From: Pyrocephalus nanus | Taxonomy: Eukaryota > Chordata > Aves > Passeriformes > Tyrannidae | Length of the DNA stretch: 64,000 bases | Direction: 5' to 3' | NCBI GenBank assembly: GCA_038380795.1 | Contig: CM076269.1 | Span: forward strand, 4,402,001 to 4,466,000 | Shown: positions 12,061 to 25,315 of the stretch, piece by piece | Position numbering within the stretch: position 1 is the first letter of the stretch | Layout: each line of letters opens with the position of its first letter | Notes under the pieces: model-generated | Database searches by the model: none | What the model was told of the DNA's origin: nothing | What the model saw: the letters and a program-made list of their open reading frames with translations, nothing else | Position numbers and translations under genes: made by a program

Positions 12061-13881
12061 TAACGGAGAGTACGGCGCGCCCCAGCCCTCCCAGGCTCCA
12101 TTCAACCAGCACAGGGCTGGCCTTTTGTGCTGCCAGTGCAAGAAAGACTCTGCTGAAGATGTGTGCAATTAAACCCACTTTTCTTGTTGCTCTTTTGATT
12201 CAGCGGCTCAATGAGAGGCACCCTAGGCAGGTGTTGTCACACACAGATAAAATGTGCCTTTTCAGAGCACTGGCAGACAAAAAGAAAGAGGGTTTAAGGC
12301 TGAATCAATTGCCATTTCTCCCTTGCAAAATAGGGAATCCGGGCTTCCAGTGAGTCAATGAGCAGAGCTGCTACGAGTTTCCATCCTCCCTCCTCCCCAG
12401 AGCTATTCTTTTTTGTGACCACAGGCAAAGGTGCTGCTGTTGAGCAAGATCTTGGCAGCGATGAAGGAGGCAGGCGACGGCTGTCCAGGACGATGCTGCC
12501 CCAGCAGAACGCAGCCACGCTTCTTCTGCTGAATTATTCCCCTCACAGCCCTCCTCCCTGTCCCCACCACGGCTCCTGTCCCTGCCTGGTCATTACCAGC
12601 CTGGAAAAGCACCTCTGCTTTCACAGAGCTAACAAAGACCATTAATAGCCCCCAGGAAGGAGCCGTGCCTGCAGCTGAGCTGCTGCCAGAGGAGGGGAAA
12701 CAAAGGGATACGGATGAGTTGGAGAGGATGTACCGTGTCTGCAAGTGTCCCCGCACATACCTACAGCCTCAGACACCAACTACCACAGGTTTACGACAAA
12801 TATTCTTCTATACCCTCTCCAGGCAGGCCAGGGAAGAAGCAAGAGCTGCAGCTGTAAACAGAGGAGATGCAGTGGGGCTGTTTGTGCTGGAGGGAGCCGT
12901 AAGCTCCTCCGAGCAGCTGAGTAAGCTGGAGGGACGCTCTCTCTGCCATCTGCTCTGATCCCACAACACCTCCTGCAAATGAAGAGTCAATCCACTGGTT
13001 TCTATCCCTGTTAACCTCTAATCAGCCAAGAGGACTGGCCTCTGCCTTGCTCTTTATCCGAGCCAGCTAATGCGTGAAGCACACCGCGCTTCCCATCTGC
13101 TCCAGCATTACTAGAGTTAAAGGACAAAGCCGTTTCCCTGTCCCAAGCATTCACTTACACAGATGCCCTTGTATTAACTCAATTTCCCAGTGATTTCCAT
13201 TATTACCCTTACGAGATTTCTGGTGTTTGTTTATCTAGGAGCCTGAAATGGAGGTTTTTTCCCTCCCCCTCCCCAGCTCAGGGGGTGGCTGGCCCAAGGG
13301 CATGCTCCAGACGACTAGTTCCAATCTGTGACTTTACCAAAAATATTCAAAAATGTTCTCCATTTCCCCCCCAGCCTGGAATGCTCTTTGTTGCCCTCCT
13401 AGTCCTGAAAAGCCAGGTTTTTTGTGCCTTTGTTGTGAGCCCCAAAGCCAAGACCACCCTTTTCAGGATCACCTTCCACCATCTTCCGATGCCCGCACGC
13501 AAATGGTATTTAATCTACCCAGATGCACAACCCTTGCTCTGAAGACATGTTTTGGGCAAAGAAAGGAAAAAATACAACTGGTTTTAAAGCTCAGTCTGAT
13601 TTCCTCGGCTGAGGTGCAGCCTTGCAAGCTGAATTTCTCAGCTAGGAGGTCAGATCCAACTCAAACCAATCCAAATGCCAGCTTTGCAGCCACATAACAG
13701 AAAGGGCTGAAGAGAGGATGAGTTCACCACACCTTTGCTAACACGTGCTGCCCATGTAACAACTAAAGGTAAAACGCTGTCAAGTCTCTGCTCTTTACTG
13801 CTACAGTATAACAGCAATCTTGAATACAAAGAGTTTTCTTAAAAGCATGAGAAATTAGAAAGATGAGGATGTGCAGTGGGT

Positions 13882-13915
13882 TTTTTAGTAGAAGTGGTGA
13901 ATGCACCATTTCTAC
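13882..13915 (+). repeat. 12-bp stem hairpin, and first copy of a 19-bp dispersed repeat
   Basis: TTTTTAGTAGAAGTGGTGA (13882-13900) recurs exactly at 16201-16219. At this copy the sequence continues into a hairpin. GTAGAAGTGGTG (13888-13899) pairs with CACCATTTCTAC (13904-13915), with one G:T wobble and a 4-base loop. The second copy has no matching second arm, and homology does not extend beyond the 19 bases. Confidence 0.5.
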
Positions 13916-15479
13916 GTTAAGGGAGAAAAAGCAACACATCTCTTTGACCGTCCTCAATGCATCCATGAGTTCAAGAGGGGCTATATCCGAACAAGGAGCA
14001 ACATGGTTACATTCCTTGGTACAGCTCAGGTGTTTGCTCAACAGATGCAGGGTTGTTTTCCTGCATGAAAGAAAATATCCACAGGGAGGAAATTCACTTT
14101 TGCTGGAGTTTCCGGGCTCGTGCGTGCCATCAGTTGAGGCTGCCACAGAGCAGACCCAGCCTCGTGCTGTCACCACCTCGGCTGCCTCAAGGAATCCGAT
14201 GGGAGATGCCAAAACTCACACACGAGGCTCAGCTGGGGTCATCTCCTGACTTCAATGGAGCCACCCAGATTTCCAACAGCTGAGCTGCTAGTACATGAAA
14301 GGGTTTTAATTAGGAAATGCCTCTTATCCCTCCATGCAAGTGTCACCACGATGGGATCACTGAACTTCATCGCAGTCAAAGGCAGATGGAGCGGCGCTCT
14401 TCCCTTCATCATCTTTTTTTATGTGGTGATTCACAGAACTCTTAGCCACACAAAAACATAATCCCAGCCCCTAAAAGCGAAATGCCTCCCATGCTGGAGC
14501 CCTTAACCTGTTGTTCCTGGCCTAAGGGCTCCTCCCTGGGTACCCTCTGGTTGTGGAAGAAGTTGCTCCAGAGCCATGAACATCCTTTTCTCTCAACGTA
14601 TTTGCTCCCCTTCCTGACCTGCTTTTCCGAGACACAACCTCCCTCCTGCACTGGCAGCTTTTCCAGGTCCTAGCCTGAGGCTGGGGAGCAGCTTTGGATT
14701 TTGTCTCCAAATATTCAACGATAAATTGCATTCAAAGCATATCTTGCCGTTTAAAGCTGCCTCAGGAGCAGGCCATCTTCAGACCAAAACACAAACTCAA
14801 TTTACCAATATCATAAATCAAAAGCAAAATCAAGCCTGAGAACCTCCTGACTCGCCTTCTTCCCACATTTTGGTTTTGCATGGGGCAGGACCAGCAGACA
14901 GCTTAACGAGGACCAAAATCAAACCAGGGCACTGTGCAGCAACGGAGGGAAGCAGGACACCACTCTGATCCTCCCTGAGACACCAGACCTTAAAATAGCA
15001 GCTCTACAATTTATAGGGAACTTATTAGTTATAATTTTCCTGGCCCTCAGAAGCCTTCCGAGGGAATGAGGCAGCCTAGATTCAACACGAAAATCTGCTC
15101 CAAATTCTTCCCCCAAAAAAATGCTTTTTCCGCTAAGAATAGATCTTTCATTTTTAAGGGAGGATAAAGTCTGACTTTCTAAGTTGCTGGCAATGTTGTT
15201 AAATGAACACTGTATTTACAAAGCATTTCAATAGCATTTGTGGCAACGGTCTCAACAACAAATTGGCTGAAAAGGTCAATTAACTTCCTTCCGAGAACCT
15301 TGTTTTTAAGACAGAAAAGGGCTCTGCATTGAAATTGATCCCCTAAAGCGGAAAAAAAAATTTAAGATGACACCATTTTGCCATTTCTGCTCTCCACCCC
15401 CCATTCAGGAGGTGGGCACAGACCCCAGGAGCAGGCACCAGGACGACTCCCCTCTCCTTCCACCTTTTACAGCCCTCAT

Positions 15480-15800
15480 TTAGAATAAACCCACCTTTTT
15501 ATATATATATTGAATTTCACTAAGGAGACCACAGACACACACTTTATATGGAAGAAATATTATTATACTTAAAGAGCTCAGCTCACTTCAGTAACTTCAT
15601 GAAAACGTAGTGGTTTCCTCCCCCCCCCCCCGGCCCCCAAACCAATAAAGCTTACATTTTGGAGCTTATTAGGGCTGCTCCATATAGGGAAATTATCTAC
15701 TCACGGCAGAATAAATTATTCAGCAATTGCTATTCCAGATCAGCCCCCTCTGTTGACATTTTATTCCAGAATAATTTTTGGAAACTCTGTGAGTGTATTT
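15480..15800. promoter_or_regulatory. AT-rich segment with short TA repeat and poly-C, candidate regulatory element
   Basis: This block contains a TATATATATAT stretch at about 15500-15510, an AAATATTATTATAC block at about 15556-15569, and a run of about 12 C ending near 15631. ATAAATTATTCAGCAATTGC and AGAATAATTTTTG follow. I see no ORF worth calling. Confidence 0.25.
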
Positions 15801-16200
15801 CTAAAGAAAGGGACTTCAATTCCAGAACAGTGAGTCATCCAAATACCTACTGCACACCAGCCCTTGGTGACAGCCCTGACCAGAGCCATCCCAGAAGAGG
15901 AGGTGAGGGGTACTGTGAAGTTTGGGAAGATTGACTGCTGTATTTCAGCATCCAGTGAAATTTGAAGTGGACGAAAGCACAGAACTTGATTTCATGTGGA
16001 AAAAAGTGTTTTTCCAGCTTGCTTTTAAACTCGTAAGTTGCAAAAGAAGCTGGAGGACTTTGCATCGCAACGTGTAAGATCTGCCCCACCACCCTGGGGA
16101 AAGCAAGTGATTCCTGTCCCTGGAATCTCTGCACAGAGCTGGGAAATGGAAAGGTACATAGGGGCCTCCAGTAGGACTACCCTTTGGAGGGGGGGAACAC

Positions 16201-16219
16201 TTTTTAGTAGAAGTGGTGA
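16201..16219 (+). repeat. Second copy of the 19-bp dispersed repeat
   Basis: It is identical to 13882-13900 and lies about 2.3 kb away in direct orientation. Flanks are unrelated. It could be a remnant of a short mobile element's end or coincidence helped by the T run. Confidence 0.5.
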
Positions 16220-19200
16220 GTAGAGCAGCAAGCTGTCACGTTTTGCTTCCTACATCTCCATCTTGGCTCTGCGCTCCTCCCGCACCAGAGCCCCCCATCC
16301 CCTGCTGGCTCCTCACAGGAGAGATGCCAGTGCTTACACACGTCCCTGGAGGGTCACATGGCTTTCCATCCATCATGCAGGTGAGGTGTGCTGAGAACTG
16401 TGCCTGAGAAGCACCAACTCTGACGGTGGAGAGACCTGCAGAGCATCCAGGTGTGCTATGGCAGCTCCCAAGCCCAACTCAACCCGCTGGTGGGTGAGTT
16501 TTATGCCTCTTCCACGTGGACCAGGGCTTTTTTGGGTATCCTCAAGTCCCACTAAACTATACATCACATCCAACATTCCTCAGACAGCTAAAGAGTCAGC
16601 TCCATGGAGCCAACTATGAAAGGCTATGCCTGAGCAGCTGGACTCGTTGCAATCTCCTGGGCACGGCCCCACAAATGGTTCCCTGACAGAAACACTTCCT
16701 CACAGGAAGCTCAACACACTTCAGAGGGCAACAGCAGGGCAGCGTGTTCAGGCACTGTAAGGAAAATCAAAGAGGGATAAGAACAACCCAAGTGATGCAA
16801 CCACATTAAAGTCCTCAGTTGCCAGTATCTCCTCTCTGGTGAGACCCTGCAGCGAAGTCCTGGGTCACGGCTGATGAGCAGTCAAATTACCCGATTCTCC
16901 ATGACCAAAACCCTCTGCAGAACAGTCAACACGCTTTAAATAACACTTAAAAAACCCTTTTGATCACATTAGTCTTCACATGACCCTTCTGCGAAGTCAG
17001 GAAGGCAGCGGGAGGTCTGCAGAGCAGAGACTTCCCCAACAGCCCTCCTTGCTTGAAAGGAATGTGGTTGGGAGACAGATGCCTGACAAAGATGCTCTGC
17101 TCTCCTGCATCGACAGTTTTCACCATCTTTAGCATGCAGGCATTTCAGGAAAAGCAGATTCCCCTGCAGTGATGCTAACACTCTCAGCACTACCTTTTCT
17201 CCCTCTGGACACCCGTTGTCTCCATCATCTCCCAGTCACACATCACCAACCTCTGCTTTAGCAAGGATCATGCAACTGGAAAGCTGTCATGGAAGATCCA
17301 CCACACACAGGAAAACAAAAGCCCTCCTGCTTCTCAAGTTCAAGACTCCACAGCTTCACAGCCTCCAGAAACACAAAGGGCCACAAAAGCTGATACACAG
17401 GGAGATGGGAACCATCTCTCTGCTGGGTCGGCAGTGGTGTACAGGCTGCCTCTGCAAAACTCATGTTTCTCATTAAAACTTCACAGATTTTTTTTTTTTT
17501 CTGGAAAAACATTGTTATTCAATCCACAGCCTAGACTGCAGGCTCCTCTGTTTGCTTTTGATGCAGTGCAAACATCCAAAATGACACCGTGTAATGACAA
17601 GATCTGTCATCAGGATGGCTGGGGCTACAGTAGAAATAAAAACAAGGGAGAGATCCTTTCCTTCTCCCTGGAATTCATCACAATTAAAAGAAAAGGAAAC
17701 CTATATTGTGCAATTAATGCTACATATACAGGATCAAAGGGAAAGGGGGGAAAGTGTGATGTGAGACATTTAGTGGCGGTTTTCTCCCATTATGTGCCAT
17801 GAGGCCCTTCTGGAGGTGGATGGAGAGTCTCCAGCTCCTCTAACCACAGATTTATTTCAGTAATTAATTTCCTTTACAAAAAGGGGAAAAGGAAAGAGAA
17901 AGGGAAAGCAAATCCCAGACAACTATCTGCTGGCTGGCTGAAATAAAACCTGAAAGGCTCGCTTGGGTGAAATCCTGCCCCTGCATCCTCCTGCAGCTCC
18001 TGGTTAGCCCCCATCCTCTGTGGGACAAGCCAGGCACGGCTCCCTGGCAGCAGACACCGCACGTGCCAAAGGGTTATCAGCACATTTATCTCAATTTGGA
18101 ACTGGAAGCAACCAAAAACCAAAAATGCAGTGAGCTCAGCATAATGGGAATGAAACAAAGTAAAAAGCAGAACCAGATGAGCGACTATGAGCTGAGTCCT
18201 CCCTTCCCTTTGAAAAGGGAAGCCAGTAACTTGAGAGAAGGTGGTTTTACCCACAATCTCAGCAAAGGGGTTTAGGATTCGCCCTAATTACCACATAACT
18301 CAAGTATTACAGAGTATTCCCACTTAAAGATGGGAAAGCGTTGTGGTGAAATCTTCCTCTGACCCTTGAAAAGGAGTCCACAGACACCCCTGGAAAAGGA
18401 GGACCAGCCACACACTGTGGGTGACACATTCTGGTTTGGAGGGGTCTTTCTCCTGGTCAGATGGCAGAGTGCACCTGGGGAGCTGCAACCTGCTACCTCC
18501 CCTGCTCTGTGCTGAGCAGGAGCAGAGTCCCTCTCCACCTGCCTGGGAAAACGAAACAGAGGAGTTTGGCAGCCAAGACAGTGGCCAGGGGACAGCAGCT
18601 GGGAAGCACTGAGCAAGGATGCAAGGAACCCATGCTCCACTGCTGTCTCCCCAGGAAGGAAACCTCCAGTTCTGCCTTCCACCCAGGCAACCTTCTGGGG
18701 CTCAACTAGGAATATCTGCAAGGCCTTGGGTAAACTCCCCATGCCTGTGCTTTCCAGAAACCACTGACTAAACATGGTGGTACATCACTGCAAAATAAAT
18801 TGCTGTCACGAGAGGGGTCAGGGCTGATTCTGGGAAAGATGCCCTCGCCAGGATGACACCTGAAAACGGATCCATGCAGGTGGGTTCTGTACTGCCCCGA
18901 TGGCGGGTGCTGCTAACCCTGTTTCAATGGCTGCTCAGCAACTACCACAGTTTGCTGCACTGACAGTGTGTCCAGCATTACATACCCTCACACCTGGGTT
19001 TTGCAGATGAGGAACAGAGCTGGACTCCTGCAAGTTCCTTCCAGGATGCAGACCTGCAGTGCACACCCCTGTGCAACCACTGTCAAACCACTTGTGGTGG
19101 AAAAGCCCCGGCCTGTGGAGTCATGTGGCTGTCACAGGCACTTCAAGAAGATGCAAGCGAGGCCTTGAAACCACCAACGTGCAGAAATTAAACTCGGTTT

Positions 19201-22200
19201 TCTTTCCAAAGCTCCTGACATTTTAAGCAGACACGATCGTTCTTGTCACAGCTCAGGACTTTTGAGTCCTTGGGTTTAGCTGTTCAGTGATGTTAATGTC
19301 ACCCTGATGCATACCCAGCCAGACTCCACCATCATCTCCACATTCACACATGGGGGGTGTGCACAACACTTAGGGCCAGGCCACCTCCAAACCCAACACA
19401 GCATCACCTTGGGTGGGAGTCTGAAGGAAGCAGCTGTGGGTTTCTGGTACATAGAGGGCTGAGACCTGACCAGCACCGTACATCAAATGATGACGTTCGT
19501 CCGGAAGAACAGCACTGGGATTGCCCAGTGATGCGCAGGGAAGATGAGTCTGTCCAGTTGTGCTGGGTTTCAAATTCACCCAGAGCTCAAGGAGATAAGA
19601 GCCTCAAAGCTCCCAGCAAGACCAGCATAATTCCCCCCTGATCCTTGCTCAGAAGGCCAACCTGCATAAGTTTACACCCAACTCTTGTGTGCACGGGGTA
19701 TGGTCATCCTTTTACCAGCTCTGATACCAAGGCACTCACCTCAATGGCAAACAGTCCTTCGACAACACATATGCCAAATTAAAATGATTCCAACCATCAG
19801 CAGCCCCTCTCTGAAGAGCAATTGGCATTACTTATTAATTTGCTTCCTCGAGATAAACAAGAAATGTATCAAAATCTGAAACAGACGACGAGCATACAGG
19901 GCAGCAGAGGGACAGGGGATTGCCACTTGTCTTTAAAAAACAAATACTTCTACGCCAGATTACACTTTCCACTTGCTGTTTCCCCCAGGAGCCAGTTTCC
20001 ACAATGTGTGTTTCCACTGCAGGAGATGGAAACCCCCCAGATTTCTATGTTAGGTTGAGGGCTCATTCCTCTTTGAGGGCAGCAAGCAGAACATTTCAGA
20101 CTCAGCAGGTGGAATGTAAATAAAAATAGGCATTTTGAAATAAAAGCTAAGTGCATCCTAGTGACGAGCACATGCGTCTACAGGGTCTCACAGATCGTGA
20201 CCGTGACATCTTGCAGAGGGGGTGTATTCCTTTAAAATCAATTCACTTCCTTCTTTAGAGGAACTGCTCCGTTAAACAACCTAGAGATGAGCTCAGCACG
20301 GGTGGACAGATAAACACTTCCCAGGAGAGCTGAAAGCAGAGTCTCACTCCACCCAGCCAACAAGTAGGTGACACTCGTGGGTGGAACCGGCAGAACAAAA
20401 CTCTTCAGTACAGTTTCCTGCATCATCTACAGTGAGGAGAAAGGGCTGGAAGGACAATGAGGAGCAGAGTTCCCATCATGCTCGCAATGTGCATTTGCAA
20501 AAGCGAAGCATCATCTGTGGATCTTCCACCCAGGGAACAGTCACTCCAACAGCCTTGCTTTCATACATCCCCCCTTGTTCCTGCAGTCATAAGGAAAGGA
20601 TTAAAAATTGCTGTTTCCAGTTCAGTAAGAGTTAGCAATCGCATCGGTACACGGGGCCAAAGGAGAAGCAAATTATACCCATAGCATATCCAGCATTTGG
20701 GCAGGCAGGAGGGCGTGGGAGATAAAAGGGAAGGAAAATGCACAGCAGATAATCGGGACACCTAAAATACAAGTGGCAAGTCCACAGTCATGGTTCCCTT
20801 CAGTCCTGGTGGATTGCTAAAAATCAATCTGATTTTTAAGTCAGCAATGCAGAGCAACAGCACTAGGGGCACCTCTGGGGCAGTCACAGTCACTCCACCA
20901 TATGGGATGTCTAGGATGCCACGAAGCCCTTACTCCTCAGCCTTCCCCTTAATGAAGATGTGAAATCCCACATCAGCATCCTCACCATCTCCCACCATGT
21001 TACTGTAAAAACCCACAGCTTTGAGAACTCTGTGCCACCAAGAGATATTGCTGGATTCGGGCAACAGGTATGAAATGTGTTGGGGTGAGACACCACCAGA
21101 TCCCTAAGTCTGAGTAAACTAAACTAAAAAGAAAGGAAAACCAAACCCACTGCAACATCAATCCCACTGCAGACTGTTGAGCTCAGCTAATCCCAACCAC
21201 TGTCCCCTTCTCCTACTGTTTTCTTGACCACACCAGCCATGGGGCTGCCCTGGGCACGCCTTTGCAATCCTCACACCCAACACTTGGGAAACACTATCCC
21301 AGTTCAACACCCCTGGAAGATGTGATGACTGAAGGGTCATCAGCTGACATCTCCAGGCTCTCCTGCAGCAAGTCGACAGCTGAAATAGCACGGTGGAGAC
21401 TGGCACAAGTGACAAAGTCAACGATGGGCAGCCCAGCCTCTTGTTACCCTCCACCTTCCAGTCCACTGTTCCCCCAGCTCCTCCATGCCTGGGGTGGGCT
21501 TTGGACATCACTCAGTCTCCAAGACAGATGCTGTTGAACCCAGCTACTGCCACTGAAGATACCAATTAAACTCACCTTGAAATCTTTGGCTTCCTGCATC
21601 TGCGCCGGCTGGATAGTTAAGCTGACACCTTTGCACATTCTCTTTGTCTGGAGCCAACAGATCAATCTGCCTCAAACACAGGAGATCTTTTTTTAACACT
21701 CCAAAGCTAATGAAAAAAAATCCCCTCTGGTGAAAAGAAAACACTGGATCAGAGAAGTTTTATTAGCCCTTAACCACGCAAAGTTGGGAGCTCGTCCCCT
21801 GTTTAATTCTAATACTCCAGCTCTGTTAAACATTAACTGTATAAATAATCAAATACTTCACATGACAGAGCCATACTTCCAATATGGGGCATATATATAA
21901 CCCAGAGGGTAATGAAGGGTGTAGTCTTCTGGTCTGAAGGATTTCCAGCACTCTCCAAAGAGCAGAACAAAGGCAGTCCCTTCCCCCTCCTCTGCCTTCA
22001 AAGCAAAAGCTTTGATTCGCTCGGCGAGACCACATCAAGCCAGAGCACAGGCATGCGAGTGGTATGTATCTCATCATTCCTCCCTGCTCCAGAGACACAC
22101 GTGAAACCATCAGCCACTGTGTGGTCTCAGCCCTGTCAAACAACCTGCATCCTCTCCTAAAATACCCAACTCTCCCTGGCCTCACTGGTTGGCAACCTCT

Positions 22201-22494
22201 GAGCATCCTTCTCACCTTTGCTCTGCGTTGCTGGGGAGGTGGTGTGGCACCAACCCACCCAGGGCACATCAGTCCCAGACACAGATCCTTCCACTAAACC
22301 CTGCCATTGCTTCTCCAAGGTGAGCATTTTCCCAGCAAGCAGCACTTGGATGAGACAGGAGTTCCAGCTCTCCAAAAGCCTGTGGTCTTCTACTTGGCTT
22401 GCAGAGGCCACAGACTCAATGCCACTGAAAACATCCACGGCTTCCATTACTTATAACAAGGATCACAACTGCCTGGCACCTTTCAAACGAAGCT

Positions 22495-22580
22495 CTTGCC
22501 CTCTTTGGGCTTTAGTTTCCCTGACTGCAAAGCTGGGATAATGTCCCTTCTGGGCCTCACCGAGGTATTTTAAGGAGCAG
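22495..22580 (+). repeat. Decayed MIR-like SINE fragment, sense
   Basis: CTTTAGTTTCCCTGACTGCA, AAGCTGGGATAATG, and GGGCCTCACCGAGGT follow the MIR 3' core order CTCAGTTTCCTCATCTGTAA, AATGGGGATAATA, CTACCTCATAGGGT. It is strongly diverged. No other part of the element is clear. Confidence 0.5.
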
Positions 22581-25265
22581 GCTGAAGTTTGGCTCCCTAG
22601 GAAATGACTGGTGCATTTACAAAACGCTGCAGAAGAAAAGATCTATAAAGGAAAAAAGCCTGTTTGAAAGAAGTTAAAAATGAAAAGCTGCATTAAAAAT
22701 ATATATAAATCTGAAGCTGACCATTCCCCTCTTCCAAGGTCAAGCTAAGGTAGTTTTTTGGCATATGTAATCATCTGATGTCCAGGACTTCCTTGGTTTA
22801 GACTGATGCTCTCACTTTCATGCTAACTGAAAAGCTTCAAGTGAGGTTTGATAATCAAAGCAGCAGGAGCCAAATGGAGAAACATTTGACCCACAGCCCT
22901 GCCCAAAACTGCACTTTCAGTACTTCTGGAGCTGACTTTGGAAAATCAGTATTGGCTTTGCCAGAACCCAGGAGAGCCACTGTGCATTAATTATTGCTCT
23001 CGCTCTGCAGACAGACATACAAAAGATAGAGACAATTGCGAGGCTTGTTCAGAGCAAGGGATCCAGCACCAGGTCTCAGCACAAGTATTTTCTCCTTAAA
23101 GTGTTATTCAACCGCACAGATCCTGAAGAAAGCCCTTGACTGAAGGCCCTTTACCTACACTGCACAGGAAAGCATGGACTCACCATGAGCCCTGTGGTTT
23201 TTGTCCACACTGGTAAGTTCAGCTTCAGCATGTGGCACCTGAAATGTACAAAAAATGACCTCTCCCAAGCACAGCCATCACACCAAGACCTACACTGCTG
23301 AAGAAGTCAGCAGGACTGTCAGCTGCATGGCCAAGAGAAGACCCATCTGCCCCACTGCACACCCAGCTGTATGGATGAGCGGGGCTGTGTATGGTCCATC
23401 ATTGCCACCTGTATAAAATTTAGACCAAAATTGTATTGTGCTGGTATGGGGACCTGTTTCAGCAGCAAATTCCCCTGCTCCCCCAAGCAGGACCCCGATT
23501 TATCTCCTCCTCCTGCTGACAGGTCAGAGTGCAGCTGGGATCTGTAAGCACAGAGAAAGGCTCTTGGTTTCTAGCACATCAGCCATGGGGTGGGGGAAAC
23601 CAGGTGTTGCATTCCTGGGAAAAGGCTTTTTCCGGTCAGCCCTTGTTTTCAGTTTGCTCCTTTTAGCATCCCCAAGACTGGTCACATAGCATGTATGACA
23701 ACATGAGACACCCCTCAGAGGTGCCCAACCTACCAGCATTGACTGGAGTAGCTCAGGCTTAAGCCCAGCTCTTTGCAGACACAGCCCATCCCACGTGCAC
23801 AGAGCTTGAGTGCACACAGAGTAAACATGAAAGGGAGAAGGGTCCCTTGGGACTTGGCCCCTTCAGAAAGCCACATTGGGAAGGCTTAGCATGACTTGAC
23901 AGAATCCATAACCAGCTTAGAGCAGTAATTCAGATGTCATTAAAGGAAGGACCCTCTGCGAGCGTTGGACATGAGTGTCTCAGTCCTTCCTGGCTCCCTC
24001 ACCCACCCTGACACGCTTCACAGGCGCACTGCCCATGCCAAGAACAAGCAGCCTGCTCCAGGGCCGATTCCTGTTACACCTCCCATCCTCATTTAAAACG
24101 GGAGATAGCTGGTTTCCCTGTCAGTCATGGTGCAATGCCAGCCACACTGAACAGGCTTCATCTAAAACACAGCCCACTGCCTTTCCAAGCCAAGGGGGAG
24201 ATGTTCTCCCAGTCTGCAGACAGAAACCCTTAAAGCCAAGCGCTTGGTCTTGCTTTCTTTGATGAAGCAAAGGCAGAGAAAGCACCACAGCTCCCTGATG
24301 GCTGCTTTTTCTGCCAGCTCCTTCAGTGAGATGGAGCTGCTAACAGAGCTCTTCCATCTCTGAAGCGAAGTCTTCTAAACAAGTCACACCAGACAGGGAC
24401 ATGGAGATGCCAGGGACGTTCCTGAAGAACTACAATCATTGATGGAAGTCATTGTTGAACAGATTTCCTTTCAGAAAGGTTAAATCTAGAAGATCATTAC
24501 CCTAAACACACATCCCAAGTGGAATGATAGGTTTTAAGGTCAAAAAAAAAGAAGCAAATTCACCCAAATGACCGTGTCCCAGCCTGCGGTGCCACAACTG
24601 ATGAACTCAACAGAGCAGCACAACCCTCCAGTCACAGCCTGTCCCATCCCTCTCCATTCCTGCAGTAAAAGCACAAAGAACCCAGAAAAAACAGATAATG
24701 GTCCTTCTGAGGAGGAACAACCCCATTCTTCACAGAGCTGATGGAAAAGCCCTGCCAGGATTACGTCCAGTGGCAAGAGAGCTCACAGAAAGGGCTCTGG
24801 GCAAATATCCCACTCAAGCTTTCATTGCACATACGCTCTCCCCAAGACATCTACTATTGCTCCCCTTGGAGGCAGGGCACTCAGGTCACAGACCAGGTGG
24901 AAGGTGCAGGAAGCCCCAAAGCAAGGCAGAGTCAACAGGATCACACTGCACACCTCGCAGATGCGGGAACCTGGGGACTGGAGGCACACCAGGCAGCCAG
25001 GATGCCATGGCAGACCTGCTGCCACCACCATCTCCCTCCACCAGCCACCCGCTGCTCCAGCACCACCGGCAATACGTCGTCCAGACCTGGGAGGAAAAGC
25101 CAAGAACCGCAGCAGGAGAAGGGCGGATGCAGAGATGGGAGAACCAAGGGCTCTTCACCTCCCACACAGCCACGGAACCGCAGCCAGAGAGCCCCTTTTT
25201 GGACTTGCGGTTCCTCACGCTGGTGGAAAATTCAAAGCTGAGTTTTACTCCTGACTTGTAAATCC

Positions 25266-25315
25266 TGAGGAGGAGGAGGAGGAAAAGGAATAAAAAAAAA
25301 AAAAAAAAAAAAAAA
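25266..25315. repeat. Purine tract ending in a 24-A run
   Basis: A GAGGAGGAGG run with GGAAAAGG is followed by 24 uninterrupted A (25292-25315). It could be a simple repeat or the decayed tail of a retroposed sequence. No recognisable retroposon body or target-site duplication is visible. A 217-codon ORF on the minus strand merely reads through it as poly-Phe. Confidence 0.8.

Noticed and set aside
18980..19050. Possible third MIR relic (TTTGCAGATGAGGAACAGAG)
   Set aside because: Only about 20 bases resemble the consensus, and the flanks do not follow the expected order.
24698..25261. Overlapping plus-strand ORFs of 187, 166 and 116 codons
   Set aside because: All three frames are open together, which signals stop-poor composition rather than coding selection.
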